Shown: piece by piece, positions 50,661-57,461 of the stretch
Layout of the letters: every line of letters begins with the position of its first letter
Position numbering within the stretch: the first letter of the stretch is position 1
DNA from: Candidatus Saccharibacteria bacterium
GTDB taxonomy: Bacteria; Patescibacteriota; Saccharimonadia; Saccharimonadales; Saccharimonadaceae
Direction: 5' to 3'
Length of the DNA: 64,000 nucleotides
NCBI GenBank assembly: GCA_016432585.1
Contig: CP066696.1
Location: 824,113 to 888,112 of the forward strand
Made by a program: the position numbers and the translations under genes
The notes under the pieces: generated by a model
What the model was told of the DNA's origin: nothing
The model's database searches: none
Seen by the model: the letters and a program-made list of their open reading frames with translations, nothing else

Positions 50661-50668
50661 ATTATACT
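50661..50668. promoter_or_regulatory. Bidirectional -10 shared by truB and the PIG-L gene
   Basis: ATTATACT reads TATACT on the plus strand (50663-50668, 6 nt before the PIG-L ATG) and TATAAT on the minus strand (50661-50666, 8 nt before truB). The two start codons are only 22 bp apart, so the -10s overlap and the two polymerases must exclude each other. Confidence 0.7.
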
Positions 50669-50674
50669 AAATAT

Positions 50675-51361
50675 ATGAAAAAGATTATCTTTGGCGTTTT
50701 TGCCCACCCAGACGACGAGGCATTTATTGCCGCAGGCGCGCTCCTTACCGAAACGCGAGCCGGCGCCGAGCTTCACCTTATTAGTCTTACGAACGGAAGC
50801 GCTGGAGCCAACCCCGATAACTACCCAGATTTGGGTGCAGCACGCCTAAAGGAGTGGCAGAAAGCTGGTGATCTTTTAGGTGCTACTGGTATGCACCACC
50901 TTGGATTTATCGATGGCGAACTGACCAACAAAGATATGATTGAGGCTACTCGACAAATTAGAACAACGATAGAGGATGTCCTTGAAGGAACAACTGAGCC
51001 GTATGAGGCCGAAATTATGACATTCGACCTTACGGGTATTACTGGGCATATCGATCATATTGTCGCCTCACGCGCCGCTAGCCAGGTATTTTATACAAGC
51101 AAACAAACAAATCCGAATATCACCCGCCTGCGCTACGTTTGCCTTCCGCAAAGTATTTACCCTACTGTAAATACCGATTGGATTTTTATGGAACCAGGCC
51201 GTGCGCCTAGCGAAATAAGTGAGACTATCGATGCGCGCGCCCTCCGAGACGATATTTTGGCAGTTATGGGCGCCCACCATTCGCAGCGCAGCGACATGCA
51301 AGCCATGGTAAAAAGCCAAGGCGATAACCTTGGCTTACATTACTTTATCGTTAAGAACTAG
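50675..51361 (+). CDS. PIG-L/LmbE-family deacetylase
   Basis: 228 residues. The zinc motif AHPDDEAFIAAG is at residues 10-21, with GITGHIDHIVASRAA providing the later His ligand. Family members remove N-acetyl groups from sugars such as GlcNAc-inositol or bacillithiol precursors. The substrate cannot be told. Leaderless start (TATACT, 6 nt). Its stop overlaps the converging DHH-like gene by 4 bp. Confidence 0.9.
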   Translation: MKKIIFGVFAHPDDEAFIAAGALLTETRAGAELHLISLTNGSAGANPDNYPDLGAARLKEWQKAGDLLGATGMHHLGFIDGELTNKDMIEATRQIRTTIEDVLEGTTEPYEAEIMTFDLTGITGHIDHIVASRAASQVFYTSKQTNPNITRLRYVCLPQSIYPTVNTDWIFMEPGRAPSEISETIDARALRDDILAVMGAHHSQRSDMQAMVKSQGDNLGLHYFIVKN

Positions 51362-53274
51362 CTTTGACCGGGAATTTTGAACTGAGCTGGGTCATTTGAG
51401 ACCGGCTGAGTTGGCGCGGTTGGCGCCGGAGCCGAAGTTAGCATATCTTCAAGTTTTTCTGGTGGCAATGCACCCATTGGCGCGCCTACCCCGCCCGGTG
51501 CCTGGGGCATAGGTGGCAGGGTTGAAAAATCTGGAAGAGGCGGCATCGGAGGCAATGTTGCCGCAGGGGCCGGAGCCTGCGATGGCAAGGCATCAATAAT
51601 TGCCTCTGGAGGAGGTGTTGGCGTGAACGGCACCGCACCAAATGCAGCATTTACTGCATCACGCGCTTCTTCGTGAGGTGCGCGGTTTTGTTTGTCGAGC
51701 TCTTCAAGAGTTGGCGTTGGAGCTAATGCTGGTGCGGGCGGCTGAATTGGAGCAGCGTAACCTGCAGCAGGCTCATTTACCGTAGGGAGAGTCGATTCCC
51801 TGAATGGATCGACCATAGGAGGATCTTCCTCTTTCTGCGAGGCCGCGTTAAGCGGTGACTGGAACGTAGGCGCACTATTGTCGCCAATGTAGCTATTACC
51901 ACTATTGTGGCTCAGAATCGTTCGGTTGCGGTCGTCCTCGACAGCACGGCGCTTGTCTTCGGCTGCTTGTTCGGTTGTTGCATTAAGCGTCCCCCCCAAG
52001 CTTGGCGCCTGGTCGTCGCCATGCCATTGATCGGTTGCCACTGCTGTAGCGACCGGAGGTGTTGTTGCTTCATTCGGCTTCTGTTCTGCCGCTTCGTTCA
52101 TCTCGGCGTTAGCTTCGGCCAAATCTTTTTGAAGATCTGCTACCGAAGGAGTTGCCGCCGAAGTACCTAGCTGTTTGGCCAAATTTGCCTCAGCGATTTT
52201 GGCCGCTTCTTCCTGCCTTTTGGCCGCCTCTTCTTTTGCGCGCCTGTCCAAGTCGTCTTCGGCCACCTTAGTGGCGTCATCTTGGTTTTCAGCAGCAGTC
52301 TGCTCGGCAACTTCGTCGAGATCACCCTCTTTTTCGTGAGAGATTGTCAAAGAACCGTCATCGGCTTTTTTAGCTGACTTTTCTTCTTTTTTTGCTTCTG
52401 CCGCCTGCTTTTTGTTTAATTTCGTCGATTCACCCTCTGATAGATCGGTTGTACCATCGGAGTTCTTAGTTTCGCTGGAAGTCGCTGCTTGAGTCTCTGC
52501 GTCGGGACCAATAGCATGCGCTTCTTCCAATTTAGATGCAATAAGTTGCTGGTTAGCACCCGCCGACATAAGCTGCGCCGCCATTGTCATAACGCGCGAT
52601 GTCGTGTGGCTGTTGCTAAACCTATCCGTTGCAGCAACAATACCCGTTAGAAATGCCGTGGCAATTTGCTCGTCAAGAAGCCCCTTGTCGCTTTTAAGCG
52701 CTTCGCAAAGACTTACTAGCATTTCGCTGAGGCTACTGGCGTTTTCTTCGCGCCAATCTATCGTGCCAAGTTCACTCTTGTCCGCGCCGGCACTCATTGT
52801 CACCACCGCAGCATCGTGCAAAATCCTGCCATGTGCCGCCAAGGCACCGTCAAGATAATCTTTGTTCTTTACGCCAAGCGCAAGCACCAGCTCTACGTTG
52901 TAGTCACCCTGGCTAAAATCGAGGTCGTCGCTACTGATCGTAGTGCGGTATGGCGTGATAAAAATTTTAACGACATCGCCTTCTACCTTGTAGCGTAGAT
53001 GATCGGCTTTTTCCTTATCGAGAGCGATAATAAAATCACGAAGACTATCGACGGTGTTTTCGAATGTTTTTTGCGGGTCAAGAAACGTAATCGCAGGAGG
53101 AATCGCCCCACTAAACACTGCCGTGGCGTGCTTGTTCATCTTGTTGAGAAGTAGCGTCAAACCTAGCGCCGCACTTAATTCATCTACCGATGGATTAGTA
53201 CTCACGGTGACCAAAATATTGCTATTGCCTTTGATCTTGTCGACGATTTGCTGCTTGGCGCCTGTATCGTTCAT
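51358..53274 (-). CDS. DHH-phosphoesterase-like protein with long disordered tail
   Basis: 638 residues. The first 240 resemble a DHH/NrnA-type domain (NPSVDELSAALGLTLLLNKM; TAFLTGIVAATDRF), but the catalytic His/Asp signature HxNPDxDAxG reads STNPSVDELS, so activity is doubtful. From about residue 270 there is a Lys/Glu/Ala coiled-coil stretch, and from about residue 400 a Pro/Ala-rich disordered tail. No membrane segment is seen. It is transcribed alone, with AGGAACC before the ATG. A scaffold or nucleic-acid-associated role is only a guess. Confidence 0.65.
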   Translation of the reverse strand: MNDTGAKQQIVDKIKGNSNILVTVSTNPSVDELSAALGLTLLLNKMNKHATAVFSGAIPPAITFLDPQKTFENTVDSLRDFIIALDKEKADHLRYKVEGDVVKIFITPYRTTISSDDLDFSQGDYNVELVLALGVKNKDYLDGALAAHGRILHDAAVVTMSAGADKSELGTIDWREENASSLSEMLVSLCEALKSDKGLLDEQIATAFLTGIVAATDRFSNSHTTSRVMTMAAQLMSAGANQQLIASKLEEAHAIGPDAETQAATSSETKNSDGTTDLSEGESTKLNKKQAAEAKKEEKSAKKADDGSLTISHEKEGDLDEVAEQTAAENQDDATKVAEDDLDRRAKEEAAKRQEEAAKIAEANLAKQLGTSAATPSVADLQKDLAEANAEMNEAAEQKPNEATTPPVATAVATDQWHGDDQAPSLGGTLNATTEQAAEDKRRAVEDDRNRTILSHNSGNSYIGDNSAPTFQSPLNAASQKEEDPPMVDPFRESTLPTVNEPAAGYAAPIQPPAPALAPTPTLEELDKQNRAPHEEARDAVNAAFGAVPFTPTPPPEAIIDALPSQAPAPAATLPPMPPLPDFSTLPPMPQAPGGVGAPMGALPPEKLEDMLTSAPAPTAPTQPVSNDPAQFKIPGQS

Positions 53275-53444
53275 TAGTGGTGGTTCCTATTTTTATTTCT
53301 ATCGATTTTGAGTTCACTATACCATAAGTAGTTTACAACAGTCAATTTTATCACTCTTTCTATTTATATCTTCTCTCTTATTGCTTTAATACATAAAAAT
53401 GATATTATAATATTGAAACCTGTGCCTACATAGGAGTTGCCGAC

Positions 53445-53729
53445 ATGGCTGGCAAGCCGCGTGGAATTGACCTCTACTACCACACGGAGGGTGACGGCAC
53501 AGCGGAAAGCCCCGCTGTCGTCGGATTCACCTTCCTGAACGCTCTCGCCGCACCGTCTATCGAGGCGCTCCGCCGCCAACTCCCTTCCAGCGTCGTACTG
53601 GAGCCGAGGGAGAGCAGCGGCAGCTTCAAGATCACCGGTGCCAATCCGGCGATGACGCGTGGCGAGATCACGAGCATCTACTACAAGCTCGTACAGGACA
53701 ACCGCTGGATCAGCACGCATCAGGGCTGA
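53445..53729 (+). CDS. Orphan G+C-rich small protein
   Basis: 94 residues, starting MAGKPRGIDLYYHTEGDGTA. An AGGAGTTG site lies upstream and TATAAT at 53406-53411 provides a promoter. The protein is soluble and mixed alpha/beta, with no Cys. I recognise no family. The reading frame is strongly G/C at third positions, whereas the flanking DNA is A+T-rich. It is closed by a very long G+C-rich hairpin. With 38663-39094 and the yidD cassette it forms a set of compositionally foreign single inserts. Confidence 0.72.
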   Translation: MAGKPRGIDLYYHTEGDGTAESPAVVGFTFLNALAAPSIEALRRQLPSSVVLEPRESSGSFKITGANPAMTRGEITSIYYKLVQDNRWISTHQG

Positions 53730-53739
53730 TCCAGTCCCC

Positions 53740-53797
53740 GCCCACGCTGGGCGCTGACCTGCCGTTCTGGCGGTGTCGGCGCCCGGTGTGGGCTCGT
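53740..53797 (+). terminator. Long G+C-rich terminator hairpin
   Basis: The arms start GCCCAC (53740-53745) and end GTGGGC (53788-53793), with inner pairing GGGCGC/GCGCCC and CTGCC/GGCGG, followed by TCGTTTT. It is much more stable than the other terminators here. Confidence 0.82.
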
Positions 53798-53831
53798 TTT
53801 AATTCACACGGTGTAATACGCCAGTCAACGC

Positions 53832-53860
53832 TTTACAATTTATGCGTTTTCCTCTATAAT
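53832..53860 (+). promoter_or_regulatory. Promoter of rpsT
   Basis: TTTACA (53832-53837), 17-bp spacer, TATAAT (53855-53860). The leader of about 38 nt contains AAAAGGAAA as ribosome site. Confidence 0.8.
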
Positions 53861-53904
53861 CACTTCTTGATTGTATCTATAAATCTATAAGTAAAAGGAA
53901 ACCT

Positions 53905-54327
53905 ATGCCAATCATTAAATCTGCCATTAAACGAATGAAGCAAACTGCGAAGCGTCGCGACCGTAACGTCGGTATCAAGCGCGACATCAAAGAAGCAGTT
54001 AAGGCATTTGTTACTAAGCCAAGCAGCGAAACGCTTAGTGCCGCTCACAGCGAGCTCGACACTGCAGTTAAAAAGAAGCTTCTTAAAAAGAACACTGTTG
54101 CTCGCCGCAAAAGCCAGCTTGCAAAACAAGCTAAGGCTGCGGGCGTAAAGCTTGCACCAGCTAAAAAGACCACAGCAAAGGCAGTTGCAAAACCAGCAGT
54201 CGCTAAAAAGCCTGTTGCCGCTAAAGCCCCTGTTGCAAAAGCTGCCGCAAAGCCAGCAGCTGCTAAAAAAGCTCCAGCCAAGAAGCCTGCCGCTAAAAAG
54301 CCGGCAGCTAAAAAAGCCGAGAAATAA
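53905..54327 (+). CDS. rpsT: Ribosomal protein S20 with a histone-H1-like tail
   Basis: 140 residues against about 87 in most bacteria. Residues 1-85 are S20 (MPIIKSAIKRMKQTAKRRDR and the helical VKKKLLKKNTVARRKSQLAK). The remaining 55 consist almost only of Ala, Lys and Pro in AAKKPA-like repeats, resembling the C-terminal tail of histone H1 and of some mycobacterial nucleoid proteins. Such tails bind nucleic acid in a charge-driven way; a dual role is inference. Confidence 0.93.
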   Translation: MPIIKSAIKRMKQTAKRRDRNVGIKRDIKEAVKAFVTKPSSETLSAAHSELDTAVKKKLLKKNTVARRKSQLAKQAKAAGVKLAPAKKTTAKAVAKPAVAKKPVAAKAPVAKAAAKPAAAKKAPAKKPAAKKPAAKKAEK

Positions 54328-54343
54328 TCTCGCCATTCTCTTC

Positions 54344-54375
54344 AAAAATACGCCGATCATTGTCGGCGTATTTTT
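54344..54375. terminator. Bidirectional terminator between rpsT and holA
   Basis: AAAAATACGCCGA / TCGGCGTATTTTT, loop of about 6; it serves the converging rpsT and holA transcripts. Confidence 0.9.
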
Positions 54376-55285
54376 ATATGTTTGCTATTTTTACAAGCAG
54401 ACGTTCAATAAGCAGCCATGGATCTTCGGCCGACGTTTTCATGCTGGCATCTGCCTCGGCAAATGCCGCACTCACCTTTTTGCCGCCCGCTACCCCAAGC
54501 TTGCCCGCGTACGGCGCCAACTTAGATAGCGCAAATGGATGCGCGCCTAAATCTTTCGCTACTTCGGCCGACGTCCTTCCTTCTGCTACACAAAGCGCAG
54601 CCAGCTGAAAGCCCTGGGTGCCAAGCAGCCCAAATAATCGATACGGATCCTCCGTAAGTTCAAGCGTTGCAAGCATTTTTTTCACTTTTAGCGAATCGCC
54701 CCGAAGCGCCCCTTCGAAAACATTAAACACGTTCTCCATAGGGTTCGCCTCGATAATATCTTCGATAAGTTCGGGGGTTACCGTTTGCATGGCGGCAAGC
54801 TTTTCGAGGGCACGATAGAGAAGCCATTGGTCTACCCCTACCCTTTCAACAAGTAGGCGCATACATTTTTTATCCAGATTAAATCCTAGACTTGCCGCCT
54901 CTTGCTCTACCCATCGCTGGGCCATTAGGCTGTCGCGATCGGTCCATATCTTTGACTCGTAAACTTCGGCCGCTTTTTGCAGCTGCTTATAGGTTTTCGT
55001 GCGTTTGTCGGGCTTCGTTTCTACTAACATCAGGTGAACATCGTCGGTCACCCGCGTTGTCCAATCGCCAAAATCATTCCACAACGTCTTGTTTTCAGAG
55101 AGCCCGCGAATAATCACAAGGCGCTTGCTTGCAAATAGCGTTCCGCCCATCAGAAGGTCAGGCAGCTGTCGCAGTTCGAGCGTCGCGCCGTCAAATCGCT
55201 CTGGTGAACCCTCAAACTCGGCGATAAGCTGCTTTATTTTGCGCTCATTCTCGAAACTATTCTCGCCAGTAATCAGCGTGATCAT
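54374..55285 (-). CDS. holA: DNA polymerase III delta subunit
   Basis: 303 residues from the ATG at 55285. MITLITGENSFENERKIKQL opens an AAA+-like fold lacking a working P-loop, as usual for delta. The C-terminal helical collar contains AENPMENVFN-like (ANPMENVFNVFEGAL) and LYRALEKLAAM stretches. It opens the sliding clamp in the clamp loader. Its ATG overlaps the mutM stop (ATGA), which sets this start rather than the longer in-frame one. Confidence 0.88.
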   Translation of the reverse strand: MITLITGENSFENERKIKQLIAEFEGSPERFDGATLELRQLPDLLMGGTLFASKRLVIIRGLSENKTLWNDFGDWTTRVTDDVHLMLVETKPDKRTKTYKQLQKAAEVYESKIWTDRDSLMAQRWVEQEAASLGFNLDKKCMRLLVERVGVDQWLLYRALEKLAAMQTVTPELIEDIIEANPMENVFNVFEGALRGDSLKVKKMLATLELTEDPYRLFGLLGTQGFQLAALCVAEGRTSAEVAKDLGAHPFALSKLAPYAGKLGVAGGKKVSAAFAEADASMKTSAEDPWLLIERLLVKIANI

Positions 55286-56154
55286 ACGTTTTCCACCTGG
55301 CAGTGTGGACAAATATGGGTACCTCGCCCCGCCGCCTTGAATTTGACTATCGTTTCGCCGCATCGCGGGCACTCTTTACCTTCTCGTCTAAAAACGCGGG
55401 CGAAATCCAGATAACTCCCCCGCTTGCCTTCGGAATTGACATAATTCTTGTCGGTACTGCCACCCTTTTCGATCGCCATGTTCATAACCATTCGAAGTTC
55501 GGTGTATAACTTCTGAAACTCATCATGCGTAATAGTATTTACGAGCCGCTTAGGATGAATTTTGGCTCCCCATAAACTCTCATCGGCATAAATATTGCCG
55601 ACACCCGCAATTACCGACTGATCAAGCAGCGCTGCTTTTATACTGGTTTTCGCGCGCCTCGTAAAACGCGCCGCAAATTCCTCGGGCGTAAAGTCGGCCT
55701 CTAGCGGCTCGGGGCCAACTTTTTTCATAAAATCGAGGTTCTGAACCTCTAGTTTTGGCATCAGTTTCACCCAGCCGAATTTTCGCTGGTCGTTAAAATA
55801 GAGGTGCGAAGTATCGCCAAACGTAAACGTAACGCGAGTCGATTTATCTGGCAAATCGCCAATCAAACTCTCGTTTGGGTGCCCCGCGCCAAACGCCGTT
55901 TCGCCACGAAATACCAACTGGCCGGTCATCTTTAGGTGAATTACCAGCGTGTAATCCGTCGACAAATCGATCAATAATACCTTTGCACGCCGTCGCACAT
56001 CTGTTATTGTCGCGCCTATTAAAAAGCTGCGAACATCGGCGGTCGAATTAGGAAACCCCTTTGGGGTGTCGTGCTCTACCGCTGTTATTTTACGGCCGAT
56101 AATAAGCTTGCTAAGCCCGCGGCGAATCGTCTCTACCTCGGGAAGTTCAGGCAC
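55282..56154 (-). CDS. mutM: Formamidopyrimidine-DNA glycosylase MutM
   Basis: 290 residues. The N-terminal PELPEVETIRRGL gives the catalytic Pro2 and Glu3. The middle has VIAGVGNIYADESLW (helix-two-turn-helix), and a C-terminal zinc finger has CPRC...CPHC with GRGTHICPHC. It removes oxidised guanines and nicks the strand. It overlaps the HAD gene upstream by 8 bp and holA downstream by 4 bp. Unlike dnaG and pilB here, its zinc site is intact. Confidence 0.96.
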   Translation of the reverse strand: MPELPEVETIRRGLSKLIIGRKITAVEHDTPKGFPNSTADVRSFLIGATITDVRRRAKVLLIDLSTDYTLVIHLKMTGQLVFRGETAFGAGHPNESLIGDLPDKSTRVTFTFGDTSHLYFNDQRKFGWVKLMPKLEVQNLDFMKKVGPEPLEADFTPEEFAARFTRRAKTSIKAALLDQSVIAGVGNIYADESLWGAKIHPKRLVNTITHDEFQKLYTELRMVMNMAIEKGGSTDKNYVNSEGKRGSYLDFARVFRREGKECPRCGETIVKFKAAGRGTHICPHCQVENV

Positions 56155-56722
56155 GCCCCGCCTCCAGCAAGCTCATAAGGTCAGCCTCGCATTGTTGGGC
56201 GCTCGCACACACCAATCCGTGCATTCCGATAGCCTTTGCACCATCAACATTCCTCAAGATATCATCGATCATAATACATTCCGACGGCTCTAGTCCTAGT
56301 TTTGCGGCCGCAAGGTGGTAAATATCGGCATTTGGCTTAACCATACCTACCTCGCTCGAAAGAATAACGGTATCAAAAAGCTTCGTTAGTTCGTCTGGCG
56401 TAAAAAGCGTATTTATGCGACCACGCCCCACGTTGCTAAGTAGCGCAATCTTATACTCACCGTGCAAACGGGTAGCCAGCGCAATCACATCTTCGTTGCG
56501 AATACACTGCGCCTGAATAATATCGCGTACTTCGCTCCCTGGCCTATCCAAAAGTATCCCCACTTTATCCACATACTCCTTTTCAGAGAGGTATCCGTAG
56601 TCTGAACTGTGGCTAAGATCATTTAATTCTTGCAGATGCTCAGGCGGTACAATTGAACGAAGGTAGTCTAAACTACCGTGGCACAACACTCCAAAACAAT
56701 CAAAAATAATACCGCGTATCAC
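56147..56722 (-). CDS. HAD-superfamily hydrolase
   Basis: 191 residues from GTG at 56722. Motif I is IIFDCFGVLC (second Asp replaced by Phe, as in the epoxide-hydrolase-N-like/HAD-IA group), motif II ALLSNVGRG, motif III MVKPNADIYHLAAAKL and motif IV CIMIDDILRNVDGA. It is likely a small phosphatase with unknown substrate. TATACT ends 6 nt before the GTG, giving a leaderless message, and this promoter lies inside an 11-bp inverted repeat. Confidence 0.85.
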   Translation of the reverse strand: MIRGIIFDCFGVLCHGSLDYLRSIVPPEHLQELNDLSHSSDYGYLSEKEYVDKVGILLDRPGSEVRDIIQAQCIRNEDVIALATRLHGEYKIALLSNVGRGRINTLFTPDELTKLFDTVILSSEVGMVKPNADIYHLAAAKLGLEPSECIMIDDILRNVDGAKAIGMHGLVCASAQQCEADLMSLLEAGRA

Positions 56723-56742
56723 CTTACTAGTATACGCGGTAT
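56709..56742. repeat. 11-bp inverted repeat around the HAD start codon
   Basis: Arms ATACCGCGTAT (56709-56719) and ATACGCGGTAT (56732-56742), loop 12. It covers the -10 box and the first codons of the HAD gene and sits 4 bp after the stop of the upstream gene. Operator or terminator; no T-run. Confidence 0.7.
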
Positions 56743-56746
56743 GGGG

Positions 56747-57349
56747 TTATAAATCGACTGCCTTAAGAAGGTCTTTGCTTGCAGGGATTTGCTTTAGGAA
56801 TAATCCTTCAACCTGCGAAATACTGGCTTTAAATGAACCTGGCGAACCTTTGCATGTAGAGGTCCAGAGTCGCTTTACGACATTTGTACCCTCAAGCACT
56901 TCGTATTCGTATACCTGGCCAGTCGCACAGATACCACGGGTGTCATCTTTGTCCCCAGTGAGCGCCTCGCCCTTCATGTAGTTTGCCTTGTCGAGTGCGT
57001 AAACGAACTCTTCGTAGGCTTTATTGTTGTTATTGTAACGCTTTGTAGCGATACTGCTTTCTAGGTAGCCTTTATAGGTGGTAAGCGTGCGATTACCAGG
57101 GGTGACGGTAACGCGATACGAGCGAAAGTCTTCATCGGCCACAATCGCACCGCGAACAGTCATACGAACACTACGATCAGAAGATATAGTAAGCAGCGCG
57201 TCGCGCCCAACATCTACCTGCGACTGAGCGGCCGGATCGTCTCCGCCAAAAATAGCACGCCCAACAGATACAAGCGCTGCAATAGCGATCGCCACAACAA
57301 TCAATACAAGAATGACTGGAAAGATTCGAGATCGGTTACCGTTATACAT
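56747..57349 (-). CDS. Membrane-anchored protein of unknown function
   Basis: 200 residues. One N-terminal membrane helix (about residues 9-32), then an extracytoplasmic domain with two cysteines (GICATGQ and TSTCKG) likely to pair. No family recognised. It has a consensus promoter: TTGACA, 17 bp, TTAAAT, then 6 nt to the ATG, so the mRNA is leaderless. Confidence 0.7.
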   Translation of the reverse strand: MYNGNRSRIFPVILVLIVVAIAIAALVSVGRAIFGGDDPAAQSQVDVGRDALLTISSDRSVRMTVRGAIVADEDFRSYRVTVTPGNRTLTTYKGYLESSIATKRYNNNNKAYEEFVYALDKANYMKGEALTGDKDDTRGICATGQVYEYEVLEGTNVVKRLWTSTCKGSPGSFKASISQVEGLFLKQIPASKDLLKAVDL

Positions 57350-57355
57350 GGTTTT

Positions 57356-57384
57356 ATTTAATCACCTTTATGCTTATTTGTCAA
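57356..57384 (-). promoter_or_regulatory. Consensus leaderless promoter (minus strand)
   Basis: TTGACA (57379-57384), 17-bp spacer, TTAAAT (57356-57361), 6 nt to the ATG at 57349. Confidence 0.8.
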
Positions 57385-57461
57385 TTAATTGCGTGCGAAT
57401 ACTCTTTTACTCTACCTAGAATAATACACCACTAAAGTAATTTATTCATCAACAACGTCGG

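Noticed and set aside
54160-54320. Possible tandem DNA repeat or CRISPR-like array
   Set aside because: The periodicity comes from Ala/Lys/Pro codons of the S20 tail; unit lengths vary and there are no spacers.
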